64,000 bases of DNA from Gilvibacter sediminis. GTDB taxonomy: Bacteria > Bacteroidota > Bacteroidia > Flavobacteriales > Flavobacteriaceae. Where the stretch lies: NCBI RefSeq assembly GCF_028561565.1, contig NZ_JAQQTE010000001.1:846633-910632 (forward strand), written 5' to 3'. Of this stretch, positions 9,431 to 17,885 are shown piece by piece. The stretch's first letter is position 1, and every line of letters begins with the position of its first letter. Under the pieces are notes generated by a model. It ran no database searches. It had not been told where the DNA came from and saw only the letters and a list, made by a program, of their open reading frames with translations. Both the position numbers and the translations under genes were made by a program.

Positions 9431-9431
9431 G
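9424..9431 (+). promoter_or_regulatory. -7 promoter box of bioD
   Basis: TATTTTTG matches TAnnTTTG and ends 4 nt before the ATG at 9436, which predicts a leaderless or nearly leaderless bioDA message. Confidence 0.55.
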
Positions 9432-9435
9432 TTCC

Positions 9436-10053
9436 ATGCAAAGGATTTTTGTCAGTGGTATTGGAACCGATGTTGGAAAGACAGTGGTCGCTGCGGTGCT
9501 CACAGAAGCATTACAAGCGGATTATTGGAAACCTGTGCAAGCAGGAGATCTTCACAATTCAGACACTCATAAAGTACAGCGACTCATCAGCAATGCTATA
9601 ACAGTTTTTCATCCTTCTGCGTATGCATTGCAGACGCCAATGAGTCCGCACGGCGCTGCGGCCATAGATGGTATTGAGATCGACTTGAAAGAGATCATCC
9701 GTCCAAAAACTAAAAACCACTTGGTCATTGAAGGGGCTGGAGGCTTGTTGGTTCCGCTTAATAATAAGGATACGGTTATTGATATTGCTCAGACAGATGA
9801 CCACGTAGTCCTGGTCTCTCGACACTATTTGGGCAGCATCAACCACAGTTTGCTGAGCTTAGAATTACTCAAAGCTCGTGGTTTTAAAAAGGTCAGTTTG
9901 ATCTTTAGCGGAGATGAGCACCCTACTACAGAAAACATTATTACGACCATGCATCCGGAGGTGCCCGTTATTGGTCGCATTGATGACGAGCCTTATATAG
10001 ATCAGCGCGTGGTTGCTTACTATGCAGATAAGTTTAAATCTGAACTGAAATGA
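9436..10053 (+). CDS. bioD: Dethiobiotin synthetase
   Basis: ATP-dependent closure of the ureido ring: converts 7,8-diaminononanoate and CO2 to dethiobiotin. The P-loop GIGTDVGKT is at residues 8-16, the substrate-binding KPVQAG follows at about residue 36, and the second conserved block IEGAGGLLVPLN is near residue 97. At 205 aa it is of normal length. The stop overlaps the start of bioA by 4 nt (ATGA), indicating translational coupling. The two enzymes catalyse consecutive steps. Confidence 0.95.
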   Translation: MQRIFVSGIGTDVGKTVVAAVLTEALQADYWKPVQAGDLHNSDTHKVQRLISNAITVFHPSAYALQTPMSPHGAAAIDGIEIDLKEIIRPKTKNHLVIEGAGGLLVPLNNKDTVIDIAQTDDHVVLVSRHYLGSINHSLLSLELLKARGFKKVSLIFSGDEHPTTENIITTMHPEVPVIGRIDDEPYIDQRVVAYYADKFKSELK

Positions 10054-11318
10054 GCCTTTCCAAACGCGATGCAAAACACCTTTGGCACCCGCTAACGCAG
10101 CATAAAGTTGCAGGTGAGGCCTTTCCAATTGCACGCGCAAATGGAGTTTATCTTTGGGATGAACAGGGCAATTCTTATATCGATGCGATCTCCAGTTGGT
10201 ACATCAGTATGTACGGGCATTGCAACCCGATGATCACTTCTCGAGTTGCGGAGCAAATGCTGCGCATGGATCAGATTGTCTTTAGCGGCTTCACGCATGA
10301 AACTGCGGTGGAGATGTCTGAAAAACTCATGGAGCTTCTCCCAGAAAATCAGCAAAAGATCTTCTTTTCAGACAACGGTTCAACGAGCATCGAAGTTGCC
10401 GTGAAGATGGCTTTGCAATATCATTTCAATCGCGCTGAAAAGCGTGATTTGCTAATTGCTTTTGAAAACGGATTTCACGGAGATACCTTCGGGGCCATGT
10501 CTGTTTCTGGCTTGGATGTATACAACGGTCCTTTTAGTGATTTTTCGTTGGAGGTGATCCGTATTCCCGTGCCTAATGGAGCAAACAACAAACAAGTTCT
10601 CGAACTGCTTGAAACGCAATTGGCTACAGGTCGAGTGGCTGCTTTTGTCTTTGAACCTTTGGTCCAAGGAGCTGCTGCCATGCAGCTTAACGATCCAGCA
10701 GGTCTGTCTGCTTTAATTGAAGCTTGCCATAAAGCGGGTGCCTTGTGTATAGCGGATGAGGTCATGACCGGCTTTGGAAAGACAGGAACTCACTTCGCTA
10801 GTCAGCAGCTCAGTCATTTGCCAGACATCATGTGTTTGAGTAAAGCGTTAACGGCGGGACTCCTACCCATGGGACTCACCACTTGCTCCCAAGAGATTTA
10901 CGACGCCTTTTACAGTGATCAATTAGCCGATGGCTTCTTCCACGGACATACCTATTCTGCCAATCCTTTGGCCTGTGCTGCAGCAATCGCGGCTATGGAA
11001 CTGTTGGTTTCTGAGGAGATCCAACAAAATATTCAAAAGGTCATTGCGTCTCATACTGAATTTGATCAACGCATTCGAGAGCACGAAGCCGTCTCTCAAA
11101 CACGTCAATGCGGAGTGATCTACGCTTTAGATCTTAACAAAGAGATTCCGCGTTATGGCCCCGAGCGCGATGCGGTGCTGAAGTACTTTATGGATCGCGG
11201 GATTTACTTAAGACCTCTGGGCAATACGATATACCTAGTGCCGCCTTTCGTGATCAAAAAAGAGGAACTCGATAAGATCTATGCGGTGATCGAAGAGGCT
11301 TTAGTTGTCTTCGGCTAA
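10050..11318 (+). CDS. bioA: Adenosylmethionine-8-amino-7-oxononanoate aminotransferase
   Basis: A PLP class III aminotransferase giving 7,8-diaminononanoate, with S-adenosylmethionine as the usual amino donor. The 422 residues contain the conserved WHPLTQH near the N terminus (12-18), the ADEVMTGFG block with Asp236, and the PLP lysine in LSKALTAG (Lys265). It is translationally coupled to bioD. The last 18 nt overlap the 3' end of a convergent small gene. Confidence 0.95.
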   Translation: MSLSKRDAKHLWHPLTQHKVAGEAFPIARANGVYLWDEQGNSYIDAISSWYISMYGHCNPMITSRVAEQMLRMDQIVFSGFTHETAVEMSEKLMELLPENQQKIFFSDNGSTSIEVAVKMALQYHFNRAEKRDLLIAFENGFHGDTFGAMSVSGLDVYNGPFSDFSLEVIRIPVPNGANNKQVLELLETQLATGRVAAFVFEPLVQGAAAMQLNDPAGLSALIEACHKAGALCIADEVMTGFGKTGTHFASQQLSHLPDIMCLSKALTAGLLPMGLTTCSQEIYDAFYSDQLADGFFHGHTYSANPLACAAAIAAMELLVSEEIQQNIQKVIASHTEFDQRIREHEAVSQTRQCGVIYALDLNKEIPRYGPERDAVLKYFMDRGIYLRPLGNTIYLVPPFVIKKEELDKIYAVIEEALVVFG

Positions 11319-11744
11319 GAGCAAACGGTTATTGATCAGATCATAGACCTCTTCAGATCCTGTTACTTTAAAACGGATGTAGGTATAGGTCCAAGAATCT
11401 CCAGACTTTTTACCCCACACCAAGATCTCTCCGCTGTCTTTAGGTCCTTTTACAGGAATTTTTAAGTCTGCCGTACCTTCATTGTTTTGAATGCTGATGT
11501 TGCCTTGAGCCATGCCAGTGGTCTCTATCGGCTCACCTAATTTGTCAATGACCCACTCACTTTCTTGTGCTTTGGTCAAGGCTGTTTGATATGGTTGTGA
11601 CTCTTTGAACAAGGCAGATACGCCCGTAACGAGAGAGAAAACAAAAACAACGATCAAAATGACTACAATAAGACAGCCACCCGTAGGCAATGCCCATTTC
11701 CAATTGCGTTGCCACCAATTTTTTTCAGGTAGTTGTTGTTCCAT
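11301..11744 (-). CDS. Coa1-like single-span membrane protein, 147 aa
   Basis: One transmembrane helix (about residues 17-42) follows a short basic and aromatic N terminus. The rest, with the segments PYQTALTKAQESEWVIDKLGEPI and G-A-LKIPVKGPKDSG, resembles the cytochrome-oxidase-assembly Coa1 family, whose bacterial members have no proven role. It is convergent with bioA and divergent from the ketosynthase gene, so it is not part of the biotin operon. Family assignment is moderate. Confidence 0.75.
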   Translation of the reverse strand: MEQQLPEKNWWQRNWKWALPTGGCLIVVILIVVFVFSLVTGVSALFKESQPYQTALTKAQESEWVIDKLGEPIETTGMAQGNISIQNNEGTADLKIPVKGPKDSGEILVWGKKSGDSWTYTYIRFKVTGSEEVYDLINNRLLLAEDN

Positions 11745-11778
11745 AGTTGTTGATGCTTACTGTGAAGTTTTAAAGGCC

Positions 11779-11786
11779 TATTTTTG
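11779..11786 (+). promoter_or_regulatory. -7 promoter box of the ketosynthase gene
   Basis: TATTTTTG matches TAnnTTTG and ends 20 nt before the ATG at 11807. Confidence 0.5.
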
Positions 11787-11806
11787 CAGAAATTTACAAA
11801 ATTTTG

Positions 11807-12952
11807 ATGGACCGTATCAGCGTTTTAGGCATGTCTTCTGTCTCTGCTTTGGGAAGTAACCCAAAAGCTGTTTGGAGCAGTTATGCCGATGAAAAACCCT
11901 GCTTTTCTGTAATTCAATCTAATCAAGCTGAAGTTGCCGTTGCTGGGGTCAGTAAGACCATTGATGCTGCCTTGAAGCAGATCGCGCAGCAAAACAGTAA
12001 TTACAAACGCTTGGATCGTACGGTACTAATGGCCATTAAAGCGGCTCGTGGAAGTCTTCAAAATCTAGCCCTTGACGGGAAATGGGGAGTCAACATTGGT
12101 TCCTCCCGCGGCGCTACCGATCTTTTTGAACGTTACTATGCGGACTTTCTTAAAAACGGATCGGCACATACCTTAGCCAGTCCAACCACTACCTTAGGAA
12201 ACGTATCTACTTGGGTGGCGCAAGATCTGCAATTAAAGGCCATGAGCTTGGCACATTCGGTGACCTGTGCTTCTGCTATGCATGCGGTGCTTAATGGAAT
12301 AGCTTGGCTAGGTTCCGGTATGGCTGATTTTATGTTGGTCGGAGGAACTGAAGCTCCGCTAACCCCATTTACCATTGCGCAGATGCAAGCGTTGAATTTG
12401 TATGCTAAGCAAACAGCAGGTTATGCCTGCAGAGCCTTAGATCTGGATAAGAAGAGCAATACTATGGTTTTGGGTGAGGCTGCTGCTACAGCAATATTGG
12501 CCAAAGGCACACACAAAAATGCCCAAGGATATATCATTGGCTGCGGATGGGGCACAGAGCCTTTGGATCACCACACTTCATTGAGCAAACAAGCCCATTG
12601 CTTTCAAGACTCCATGAAAATGGCCCTCGATTCTGCTGGTCTCAACCGAGTTGATGCAGTGGTCATGCATGCTCCTGGGACCATTTTGGGAGATCGTGCA
12701 GAAGTGCATGCCATTCAAGCCGTTTTTGAAGAGTCGCCTTATTTGATCTCCAACAAACACCTTATTGGACATACTTTGGGTACTTCTGGAATGATGAGTA
12801 TGGAATTGGCATTAATGATGCTTGAGCATCAGCAGGTCTTTGAAAATCCTTTCTACAATCAAGAGTCAGATAAGCCTGCTTCTTTAGAGACTGTTTTGGT
12901 CAATGCGGTTGGATTTGGTGGGAATGCCGTGAGTATTATTCTCTGTAGATAA
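11807..12952 (+). CDS. Beta-ketoacyl-ACP synthase-like protein in the biotin locus
   Basis: A thiolase-fold condensing enzyme of 381 aa. The nucleophile is Cys154 in SVTCASAMHA, His288 lies in VMHAPGT (usually HGTGT), and Lys317 and His322 lie in NKHLIGHTLGTSG, so a C-H-H triad is present. It is shorter and more divergent than FabF. Its place between bioA and bioB suggests a part in making the pimeloyl precursor, since no bioC or bioH is visible in the window, but a role in other fatty-acid or polyketide chemistry cannot be excluded. The ATG at 11807 was chosen over a TTG one codon upstream. Confidence 0.85.
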   Translation: MDRISVLGMSSVSALGSNPKAVWSSYADEKPCFSVIQSNQAEVAVAGVSKTIDAALKQIAQQNSNYKRLDRTVLMAIKAARGSLQNLALDGKWGVNIGSSRGATDLFERYYADFLKNGSAHTLASPTTTLGNVSTWVAQDLQLKAMSLAHSVTCASAMHAVLNGIAWLGSGMADFMLVGGTEAPLTPFTIAQMQALNLYAKQTAGYACRALDLDKKSNTMVLGEAAATAILAKGTHKNAQGYIIGCGWGTEPLDHHTSLSKQAHCFQDSMKMALDSAGLNRVDAVVMHAPGTILGDRAEVHAIQAVFEESPYLISNKHLIGHTLGTSGMMSMELALMMLEHQQVFENPFYNQESDKPASLETVLVNAVGFGGNAVSIILCR

Positions 12953-13002
12953 GCCGTGAAAAACTAAGCCTGGAGAGCATTAATAATCTGCAGACGAATC
13001 TT

Positions 13003-13010
13003 ATATTTGC
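13003..13010 (+). promoter_or_regulatory. -7 promoter box of bioB
   Basis: TATATTTG fits TAnnTTTG and lies 53 nt upstream of the bioB ATG. The leader contains a short possible stem (CTCCC with GGGAG) that was not recognised as any known riboswitch. Confidence 0.5.
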
Positions 13011-13063
13011 ATATCTAACCCTGCCTCCCAATTTACGTTGAGGGGAGCGAGAATTGCTAAACT

Positions 13064-14143
13064 ATGCGACACGACTGGACTCGAGAGGAGATCATGGAAA
13101 TTTACAACACTCCATTGATGGAGTTGCTTTACCGCGCTGCAACCGTGCATCGTGAGCATCACGATCCGAACACAGTTCAAGTTTCTACCTTGTTGTCCAT
13201 CAAAACTGGAGGTTGCCCGGAAGATTGTGGCTATTGCCCGCAAGCCGCGCGTTACCACACCGATATTGAAGGAAACGATCTAATGACCGTGCAACATGTA
13301 AAGGCGCAGGCCTTGCGTGCCAAAGCTTCTGGTAGCTCTCGCGTTTGTATGGGTGCCGCGTGGAGAAATGTAAAGGACGGCCCTGAGTTTGATCAGGTGT
13401 TAGAAATGGTTCGTACCATCAACAAATTGGATATGGAAGTGTGCTGTACCTTGGGTATGGTTACTGAAAACCAAGCCAAGCGTTTGGCAGAAGCCGGTTT
13501 GTACGCCTACAACCACAACTTAGATACTTCAGAGGATTATTACAAAGACGTGATCTCTACACGTGCTTATCAAGATCGATTGGACACCATCTCAAACGTT
13601 CGTAAGACCAATGTTACGGTTTGTAGTGGAGGAATTATTGGAATGGGAGAGAACTTGGATGACAGAGCAGGAATGCTTGTTGCCTTGGCTACTTTAGATC
13701 CACAGCCAGAATCTGTGCCTATCAATGCCTTGGTAGCCGTAGAAGGAACACCTATGGAAGACATTGAGCCGATCTCTATCTGGGAAATGATCCGTATGGT
13801 GGCCACCACGCGTATTGTAATGCCAAAGACCCAAGTGCGTCTTTCAGCAGGGCGTACGGAGATGAGCAGAGAAGGGCAGGCCATGTGTTTCTTTGCAGGA
13901 GCTAATTCCATTTTCGCTGGAGATAAACTGCTAACGACTCCAAATCCTGATGTGAATGAGGATATGGAGATGTTTAAGCTGCTCGGATTAACTCCGCAGA
14001 AAGCCTTTGTAAAGAAAGCACAACCAGAAACCGTAGAAGCAGAAGACTCTGCTTACCAAGATATGGGTGAGAAACCAAAATGGACACGCCCAGGTCACAC
14101 CATTGAACGCAACCAATTAGCTAAAATGAAGTCTAAGGAGTAA
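13064..14143 (+). CDS. bioB: Biotin synthase
   Basis: A radical-SAM enzyme that inserts sulfur into dethiobiotin in the last biotin step. The radical-SAM cysteines are Cys51, Cys55 and Cys58 ([10 protein letters not shown]), and the 2Fe-2S cluster ligands are provided further on ([18 protein letters not shown], and Arg in the RLSAGR segment). The length of 359 aa is typical. It has its own promoter and starts 111 nt after the ketosynthase gene. An acidic and lysine-rich C-terminal tail after about residue 320 is normal for the group. Confidence 0.97.
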   Translation: MRHDWTREEIMEIYNTPLMELLYRAATVHREHHDPNTVQVSTLLSIKTGGCPEDCGYCPQAARYHTDIEGNDLMTVQHVKAQALRAKASGSSRVCMGAAWRNVKDGPEFDQVLEMVRTINKLDMEVCCTLGMVTENQAKRLAEAGLYAYNHNLDTSEDYYKDVISTRAYQDRLDTISNVRKTNVTVCSGGIIGMGENLDDRAGMLVALATLDPQPESVPINALVAVEGTPMEDIEPISIWEMIRMVATTRIVMPKTQVRLSAGRTEMSREGQAMCFFAGANSIFAGDKLLTTPNPDVNEDMEMFKLLGLTPQKAFVKKAQPETVEAEDSAYQDMGEKPKWTRPGHTIERNQLAKMKSKE

Positions 14144-14159
14144 AAACTGCTTAGAAATC

Positions 14160-14837
14160 ATGCGCTACATTTTTACCTTCCTCGTTTTTACAGGATTATT
14201 AACGGCTTGTTCTACAGATGATGATGCCACGGCTTGTGACACACAAATGCCTGTGGAGATCAATCAAGGGGAAGGCCGCATTGCTGTGAGTTGGCAAGAC
14301 TTCACAGAAGAGCAGATCATTGAAGCTTATGAATTTGGCTTTGTAGCACGAGGAGACGAGGCTCCTGAGAACTTGGGAGTAACGACCAACCAAGTCACGG
14401 TTTCTTCAGATCCCTTTAATAAATTTCATATTAAAACCGTGGAATCGCTGCCTTATGATACAGAGCTTGATCTGTATTATCGTGCTAAGTGTGATACGGA
14501 CAGCGGGGAGATTCTTGGACCCATTGCGGTAAACAGCTTGGCCTTTGGAGCGGGTTGTACTCCACCTGCTGATTTTGAGGTTACGGAGATTACGACCACT
14601 ACCATCAGCATTCAGTGGGAAGGTTTTGATGAAAATCTTTGGCGTGTTGCTTGGGGCTCTGCCGATGGAATAAACGGCGGTGATGTTGACGTGACTGAGC
14701 CCAATTATACCATCACAGGACTGGAGCCTAACACCCTCTATACCATAGGAGTTGTGACGCGTTGTACTACCGGTGACTTCTCCATTAGCGAGTTGGGACT
14801 ATCCCCAACGGAGAACATAACTACCCTTGAGGAATAG
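14160..14837 (+). CDS. Fibronectin type III lipoprotein, 225 aa
   Basis: Signal peptide with lipobox LTAC (Cys17), followed by the Ser/Asp-rich STDDDA motif that in Bacteroidota often directs lipoproteins to the cell surface. The second half is one fibronectin-type module (about residues 130-220) with TTTISIQWEGF and the typical ITGLEPNTLYTIGV. The first half has a related but degenerate layout. It lies 16 nt after bioB yet has no evident link to biotin, and a similar lipoprotein follows downstream. Confidence 0.85.
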   Translation: MRYIFTFLVFTGLLTACSTDDDATACDTQMPVEINQGEGRIAVSWQDFTEEQIIEAYEFGFVARGDEAPENLGVTTNQVTVSSDPFNKFHIKTVESLPYDTELDLYYRAKCDTDSGEILGPIAVNSLAFGAGCTPPADFEVTEITTTTISIQWEGFDENLWRVAWGSADGINGGDVDVTEPNYTITGLEPNTLYTIGVVTRCTTGDFSISELGLSPTENITTLEE

Positions 14838-14949
14838 CAGTTTCAAGTAGCCTAAAAAAGGCTAAAATTTCAATTTTATTACAATTTAAATCTGTCACTG
14901 GCGTTTTACAGACTGGAAACACCATTACCCAATCTTAATTCGAACACCT

Positions 14950-15579
14950 ATGAGAAAGTTGCTACTGTTAGCAATGGTTGGGCTGTGTTTAGTTTCCTGT
15001 AGTAATGACGACGACGCGCCGAACAATTGCAAACAACCCGGAAGTATAATTATTGAACAACTCAACTCGACCTCCATTTTGTTTTCTTGGGGGATCGATA
15101 CAGAGACCGCTTGGGAAGTAGAGTACGGCCCAGTGGACTTCGCCTTGGGAACCGGAACAGTTCGTCAAACCTCACAAGAGAGTTTTTTCATTGAAAATCT
15201 AGAGCCTGCCACCGAGTACCGCATTTACCTGCGCACCAATTGTGGTTCTGACGGTTTTAGTGAATACATCTCTGTGGATGTGGTAACGGCTGAGCCGACG
15301 ATTACCTGTAATCCACCGTCCAATTTACAGCTGGTAAGTCTTACTGATACGAGTATTGAGCTGTCTTGGGACGAGAACAATGAGACGGCTTGGGAGATCG
15401 AGTACGGCCCTTCTGGCTTTGCCTTAGGGACGGGATCGACCGCGAATACCTCACAAAATTCATTTAACATAGAAGGGCTGGATCCATCGACCACGTATGA
15501 AATCTATGTGCGTGCCAATTGTGGTTCGGACGGATTTAGCACCTACTCGGATGCTCTGGTCATTACGACCGATGGTTAA
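14950..15579 (+). CDS. Surface lipoprotein with two tandem fibronectin type III modules
   Basis: Lipoprotein signal peptide ending LVSC (Cys17) followed by SNDDDAP, a Bacteroidota surface-export-like signal. Two modules of about 88 residues (roughly 25-112 and 116-205) are near duplicates: both contain TAWE-EYGP--FALGTG, NLEPAT/GLDPST-Y-IY-R and NCGSDGFS. Such modules bind or space extracellular partners. A strong terminator follows. The recent internal duplication is the notable point. Confidence 0.87.
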   Translation: MRKLLLLAMVGLCLVSCSNDDDAPNNCKQPGSIIIEQLNSTSILFSWGIDTETAWEVEYGPVDFALGTGTVRQTSQESFFIENLEPATEYRIYLRTNCGSDGFSEYISVDVVTAEPTITCNPPSNLQLVSLTDTSIELSWDENNETAWEIEYGPSGFALGTGSTANTSQNSFNIEGLDPSTTYEIYVRANCGSDGFSTYSDALVITTDG

Positions 15580-15598
15580 GTAGAGTATCTTTTGGGGG

Positions 15599-15633
15599 CA
15601 AAAGGGCGGGAACATCCCGCCCTTTTGTTTTTT
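15599..15633 (+). terminator. Strong intrinsic terminator
   Basis: A perfect 13-bp stem (CAAAAGGGCGGGA / TCCCGCCCTTTTG) with a 3-nt loop is followed by a run of T after the fibronectin lipoprotein gene. Confidence 0.9.
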
Positions 15634-15718
15634 ACTAAAGTATAGTGACTGCCTAAGAATCATACATAATAGGTTATGTAAATGTTTTGTAATTTTAACC
15701 TGATTTTTAAGTAAACCC

Positions 15719-16582
15719 ATGCAGTTAAGTCCAATAGAAGTTCGCGAGACCATTACCAAGGAGGAGTTTAAAAGAGATTTTTTAAAGCCTCAAAAGCCGG
15801 TAGTGATCAAGCGTTTTATAGAGGACTGGCCGGCTTTTGAAAAGTGGAATCTGGATTATATGGCCGAGGTGGCTGGAGATATAGAGGTTCCTTTGTATGA
15901 TGACCGCCCAGTTGATTATAAAGATGGATTTAACGAGCCGCATGCCAAGATGCAGATGCATGAGTATATTGACCTACTCAAGCGAGAGCCAACCAAGTTC
16001 CGGATCTTTCTTTGGAACATTTTAAAAGAGGTTCCCGAGCTGCAAAAAGACTTTTCATATCCTGATTTTGGGATAAAACTCATGAAAGGTTTGCCCATGC
16101 TTTTCTTTGGAGGGGAGGATTCCTACACCTTCATGCATTACGATATTGACTTGGCCAACATCTTCCATTTTCACTTTCACGGGAAAAAGCAGGTGATACT
16201 CTTTGACCAAGAGCAGAACGATTATCTCTATAAGATTCCGCATTCGCTCATTACGCGGGAAGACATCAACTTTGCCGATCCAGACTACAACAAATGGCCT
16301 GCCTTAAAGCAAGCTAAAGGCTATATCGCAGACTTGGAGCACGGTAATGTGCTTTATATGCCAGAGGGTTATTGGCACTATATGCGTTATATCACTCCAG
16401 GTTTTAGCATGAGTCTGCGCGCTATAGCTCGTAATCCGAAGAATCTCGGGAAGGCTCTATACAACATCTTTGTCATGCGACACTTTGATAATGCCATGCG
16501 CCGCATGAAAGGACAGGCGTGGATAGACGGCAAGAATGAAAAGGCCATTATTAAGACCCATCGTAAGTTGGGGATCTCCTAA
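15719..16582 (+). CDS. JmjC/cupin_8-like 2-oxoglutarate-dependent oxygenase homologue
   Basis: A cytoplasmic 287-aa protein of the cupin_8 (JmjC-like) group. The Fe(II) ligands are visible as His140-x-Asp142 in FMHYDIDLAN and His220 in PEGYWHYM, inside a double-stranded beta-helix. An N-terminal FLKPQKPVVIKRF block is typical of the family. Members hydroxylate protein or small-molecule side chains. The substrate is not predictable here. It is convergent with recX. Confidence 0.87.
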   Translation: MQLSPIEVRETITKEEFKRDFLKPQKPVVIKRFIEDWPAFEKWNLDYMAEVAGDIEVPLYDDRPVDYKDGFNEPHAKMQMHEYIDLLKREPTKFRIFLWNILKEVPELQKDFSYPDFGIKLMKGLPMLFFGGEDSYTFMHYDIDLANIFHFHFHGKKQVILFDQEQNDYLYKIPHSLITREDINFADPDYNKWPALKQAKGYIADLEHGNVLYMPEGYWHYMRYITPGFSMSLRAIARNPKNLGKALYNIFVMRHFDNAMRRMKGQAWIDGKNEKAIIKTHRKLGIS

Positions 16583-16584
16583 TT

Positions 16585-17070
16585 CTACGAATTCATCAAT
16601 TCATTGATCTTCTCATAGATCAAATGCGTTTCCCAGCCTCTGTAAAGCAGGTAATCTGCTAGTTTCTTTCTCTTTTTCTGCGGATTTGATTCAGTAATTG
16701 CTGCAAAACGTTTTTCTGCTAGGGTGTGGAAGGTGCTGTAGTATTCTGAATCTGAGATCTCCTTTAAGGCTAGTTTTAGGTTGTAGGCGGAGATGCCTCG
16801 GGCTTTGAGTTCTCTGGTGATGCGCTGTTTTCCCCACTTTTTATTGCGAAACTTTCCGCGGGCAAAACTCTGAGCAAAACGGCTTTCGTTGAGGTAGTCG
16901 TGTTGCATTAAATGCAAGATGATCTGCTCTTTGGCAGCCGGAATCATGCGCATCTCGGTCAACTTTTTCTCTACTTCCTTATGGCAGCGATCTTGATAGG
17001 CGCAATAGCGCTCCAGCCGAGCCTGAGCCTCTTCTACAGTATAGGTTTTGCGGTGTGGTACACGATTCAT
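16585..17070 (-). CDS. recX: RecX-family RecA regulator
   Basis: RecX proteins bind RecA filaments and limit recombination. The 161-residue reading has the repeated three-helix RecX units: KTYTVEEAQARLERYCAYQDRC, then LNESRFAQSFARGKFRNKKWGKQRI, then ELKARGIS. I chose the ATG at 17070 because the family similarity begins there. An upstream ATG at 17097 would add nine residues. recA is not in the window. The gene is convergent with the JmjC gene (2 nt between stops). Confidence 0.88.
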   Translation of the reverse strand: MNRVPHRKTYTVEEAQARLERYCAYQDRCHKEVEKKLTEMRMIPAAKEQIILHLMQHDYLNESRFAQSFARGKFRNKKWGKQRITRELKARGISAYNLKLALKEISDSEYYSTFHTLAEKRFAAITESNPQKKRKKLADYLLYRGWETHLIYEKINELMNS

Positions 17071-17172
17071 CAGCTTCAAAAATACACATTCAGCCATGAA
17101 AAAACGAGCTTCAAAATGTCATAAATAAATGACAAAAAGTAAAATAAACTTTACATAATGGAAAATATTCTA

Positions 17173-17180
17173 TACTTTTG
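17173..17180 (+). promoter_or_regulatory. -7 promoter box of the membrane protein-HTH pair
   Basis: TACTTTTG matches TAnnTTTG, 28 nt before the ATG at 17209. Confidence 0.5.
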
Positions 17181-17208
17181 AAACATCAATCATTAAAATC
17201 GAATAGTT

Positions 17209-17691
17209 ATGAACGCGAATTATTTATTTCCGCATCGCTACAAAAAGTGGGGGCTACTGGTTTTCATTCCTTCCCTCATTATTGGGTTTCTAGCGGCCCG
17301 AGATTCCATGGGCTTTTCTCCAGACTGGTTAGACGTAACCGTCTTTACCATTTACCAGCAAGACTTTCTGGGAGAAGAGGTAATTTTTGGTTTGATCCCA
17401 AACAACATTTTAGACGAGATCATGGGAATTTTGATCATCATCAGTGGTTTGGTTTTGGCCTTTTCTAAAGAGAAGGTAGAGGATGAGCTCATCAGCAACA
17501 TTCGGCTAAAGAGTTTGGTTTGGGCTACTTATGTGAACTACGGAATCCTCTTTCTGGCCATAGTTTTTGTGCACGACCTTTCCTTTTATTGGATCATGAT
17601 GTTTAACCTCTTTACCATTTTGATCTTCTTTATCATTCGGTTTAACTGGCAGCTCTACAAGTTGCGTAAAACGGTGAGCGATGAAGAATAA
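17209..17691 (+). CDS. Small membrane protein of a membrane/HTH pair, 160 aa
   Basis: Four hydrophobic segments (about residues 13-32, 62-84, 102-122 and 126-148) with short loops predict an inner-membrane protein. I do not recognise a named family. The stop codon overlaps the start of a downstream HTH regulator by 11 nt, so the two are co-translated. The arrangement repeats the theme of the DUF2975/HTH operon: a small regulator next to a four-helix protein of unknown function. Confidence 0.8.
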   Translation: MNANYLFPHRYKKWGLLVFIPSLIIGFLAARDSMGFSPDWLDVTVFTIYQQDFLGEEVIFGLIPNNILDEIMGILIIISGLVLAFSKEKVEDELISNIRLKSLVWATYVNYGILFLAIVFVHDLSFYWIMMFNLFTILIFFIIRFNWQLYKLRKTVSDEE

Positions 17692-17884
17692 TATCAAAGT
17701 AGAACGCGCGCGTCACAATATGACCCAGGCGGCTTTGGCAGAAGCTGCCAAGGTAAGCCGCCAGACCATCAATGCCATGGAGTTGGGCAAATACGTCCCT
17801 TCAACGGTTTTGGCCTTACGCTTGGCGGAGATCTTCTCCACTACCGTTGACAAACTTTTTGAACTAGAGGATACGGATTGGTAG
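17681..17884 (+). CDS. XRE-family HTH regulator, 67 aa
   Basis: A compact Cro/CI-type regulator. The helix-turn-helix (about residues 11-42) reads TQAALAEAAKVSRQTINAME, followed by the PSTVLALRLAEIF and VDKLFELED elements typical of the YgzD/YozG-like group that controls small membrane proteins. It is translationally coupled to the preceding membrane protein, its likely functional partner. The operator was not identified. Confidence 0.9.
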   Translation: MKNNIKVERARHNMTQAALAEAAKVSRQTINAMELGKYVPSTVLALRLAEIFSTTVDKLFELEDTDW

Positions 17885-17885
17885 C

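Noticed and set aside
13011-13063. Riboswitch or BirA site in the bioB leader
   Set aside because: Only a weak short stem is present and no dyad with the BirA consensus spacing was seen.
14843-14885. Terminator between the fibronectin lipoprotein genes
   Set aside because: The stem TAGCC/GGCTA is only five pairs without a proper T run.
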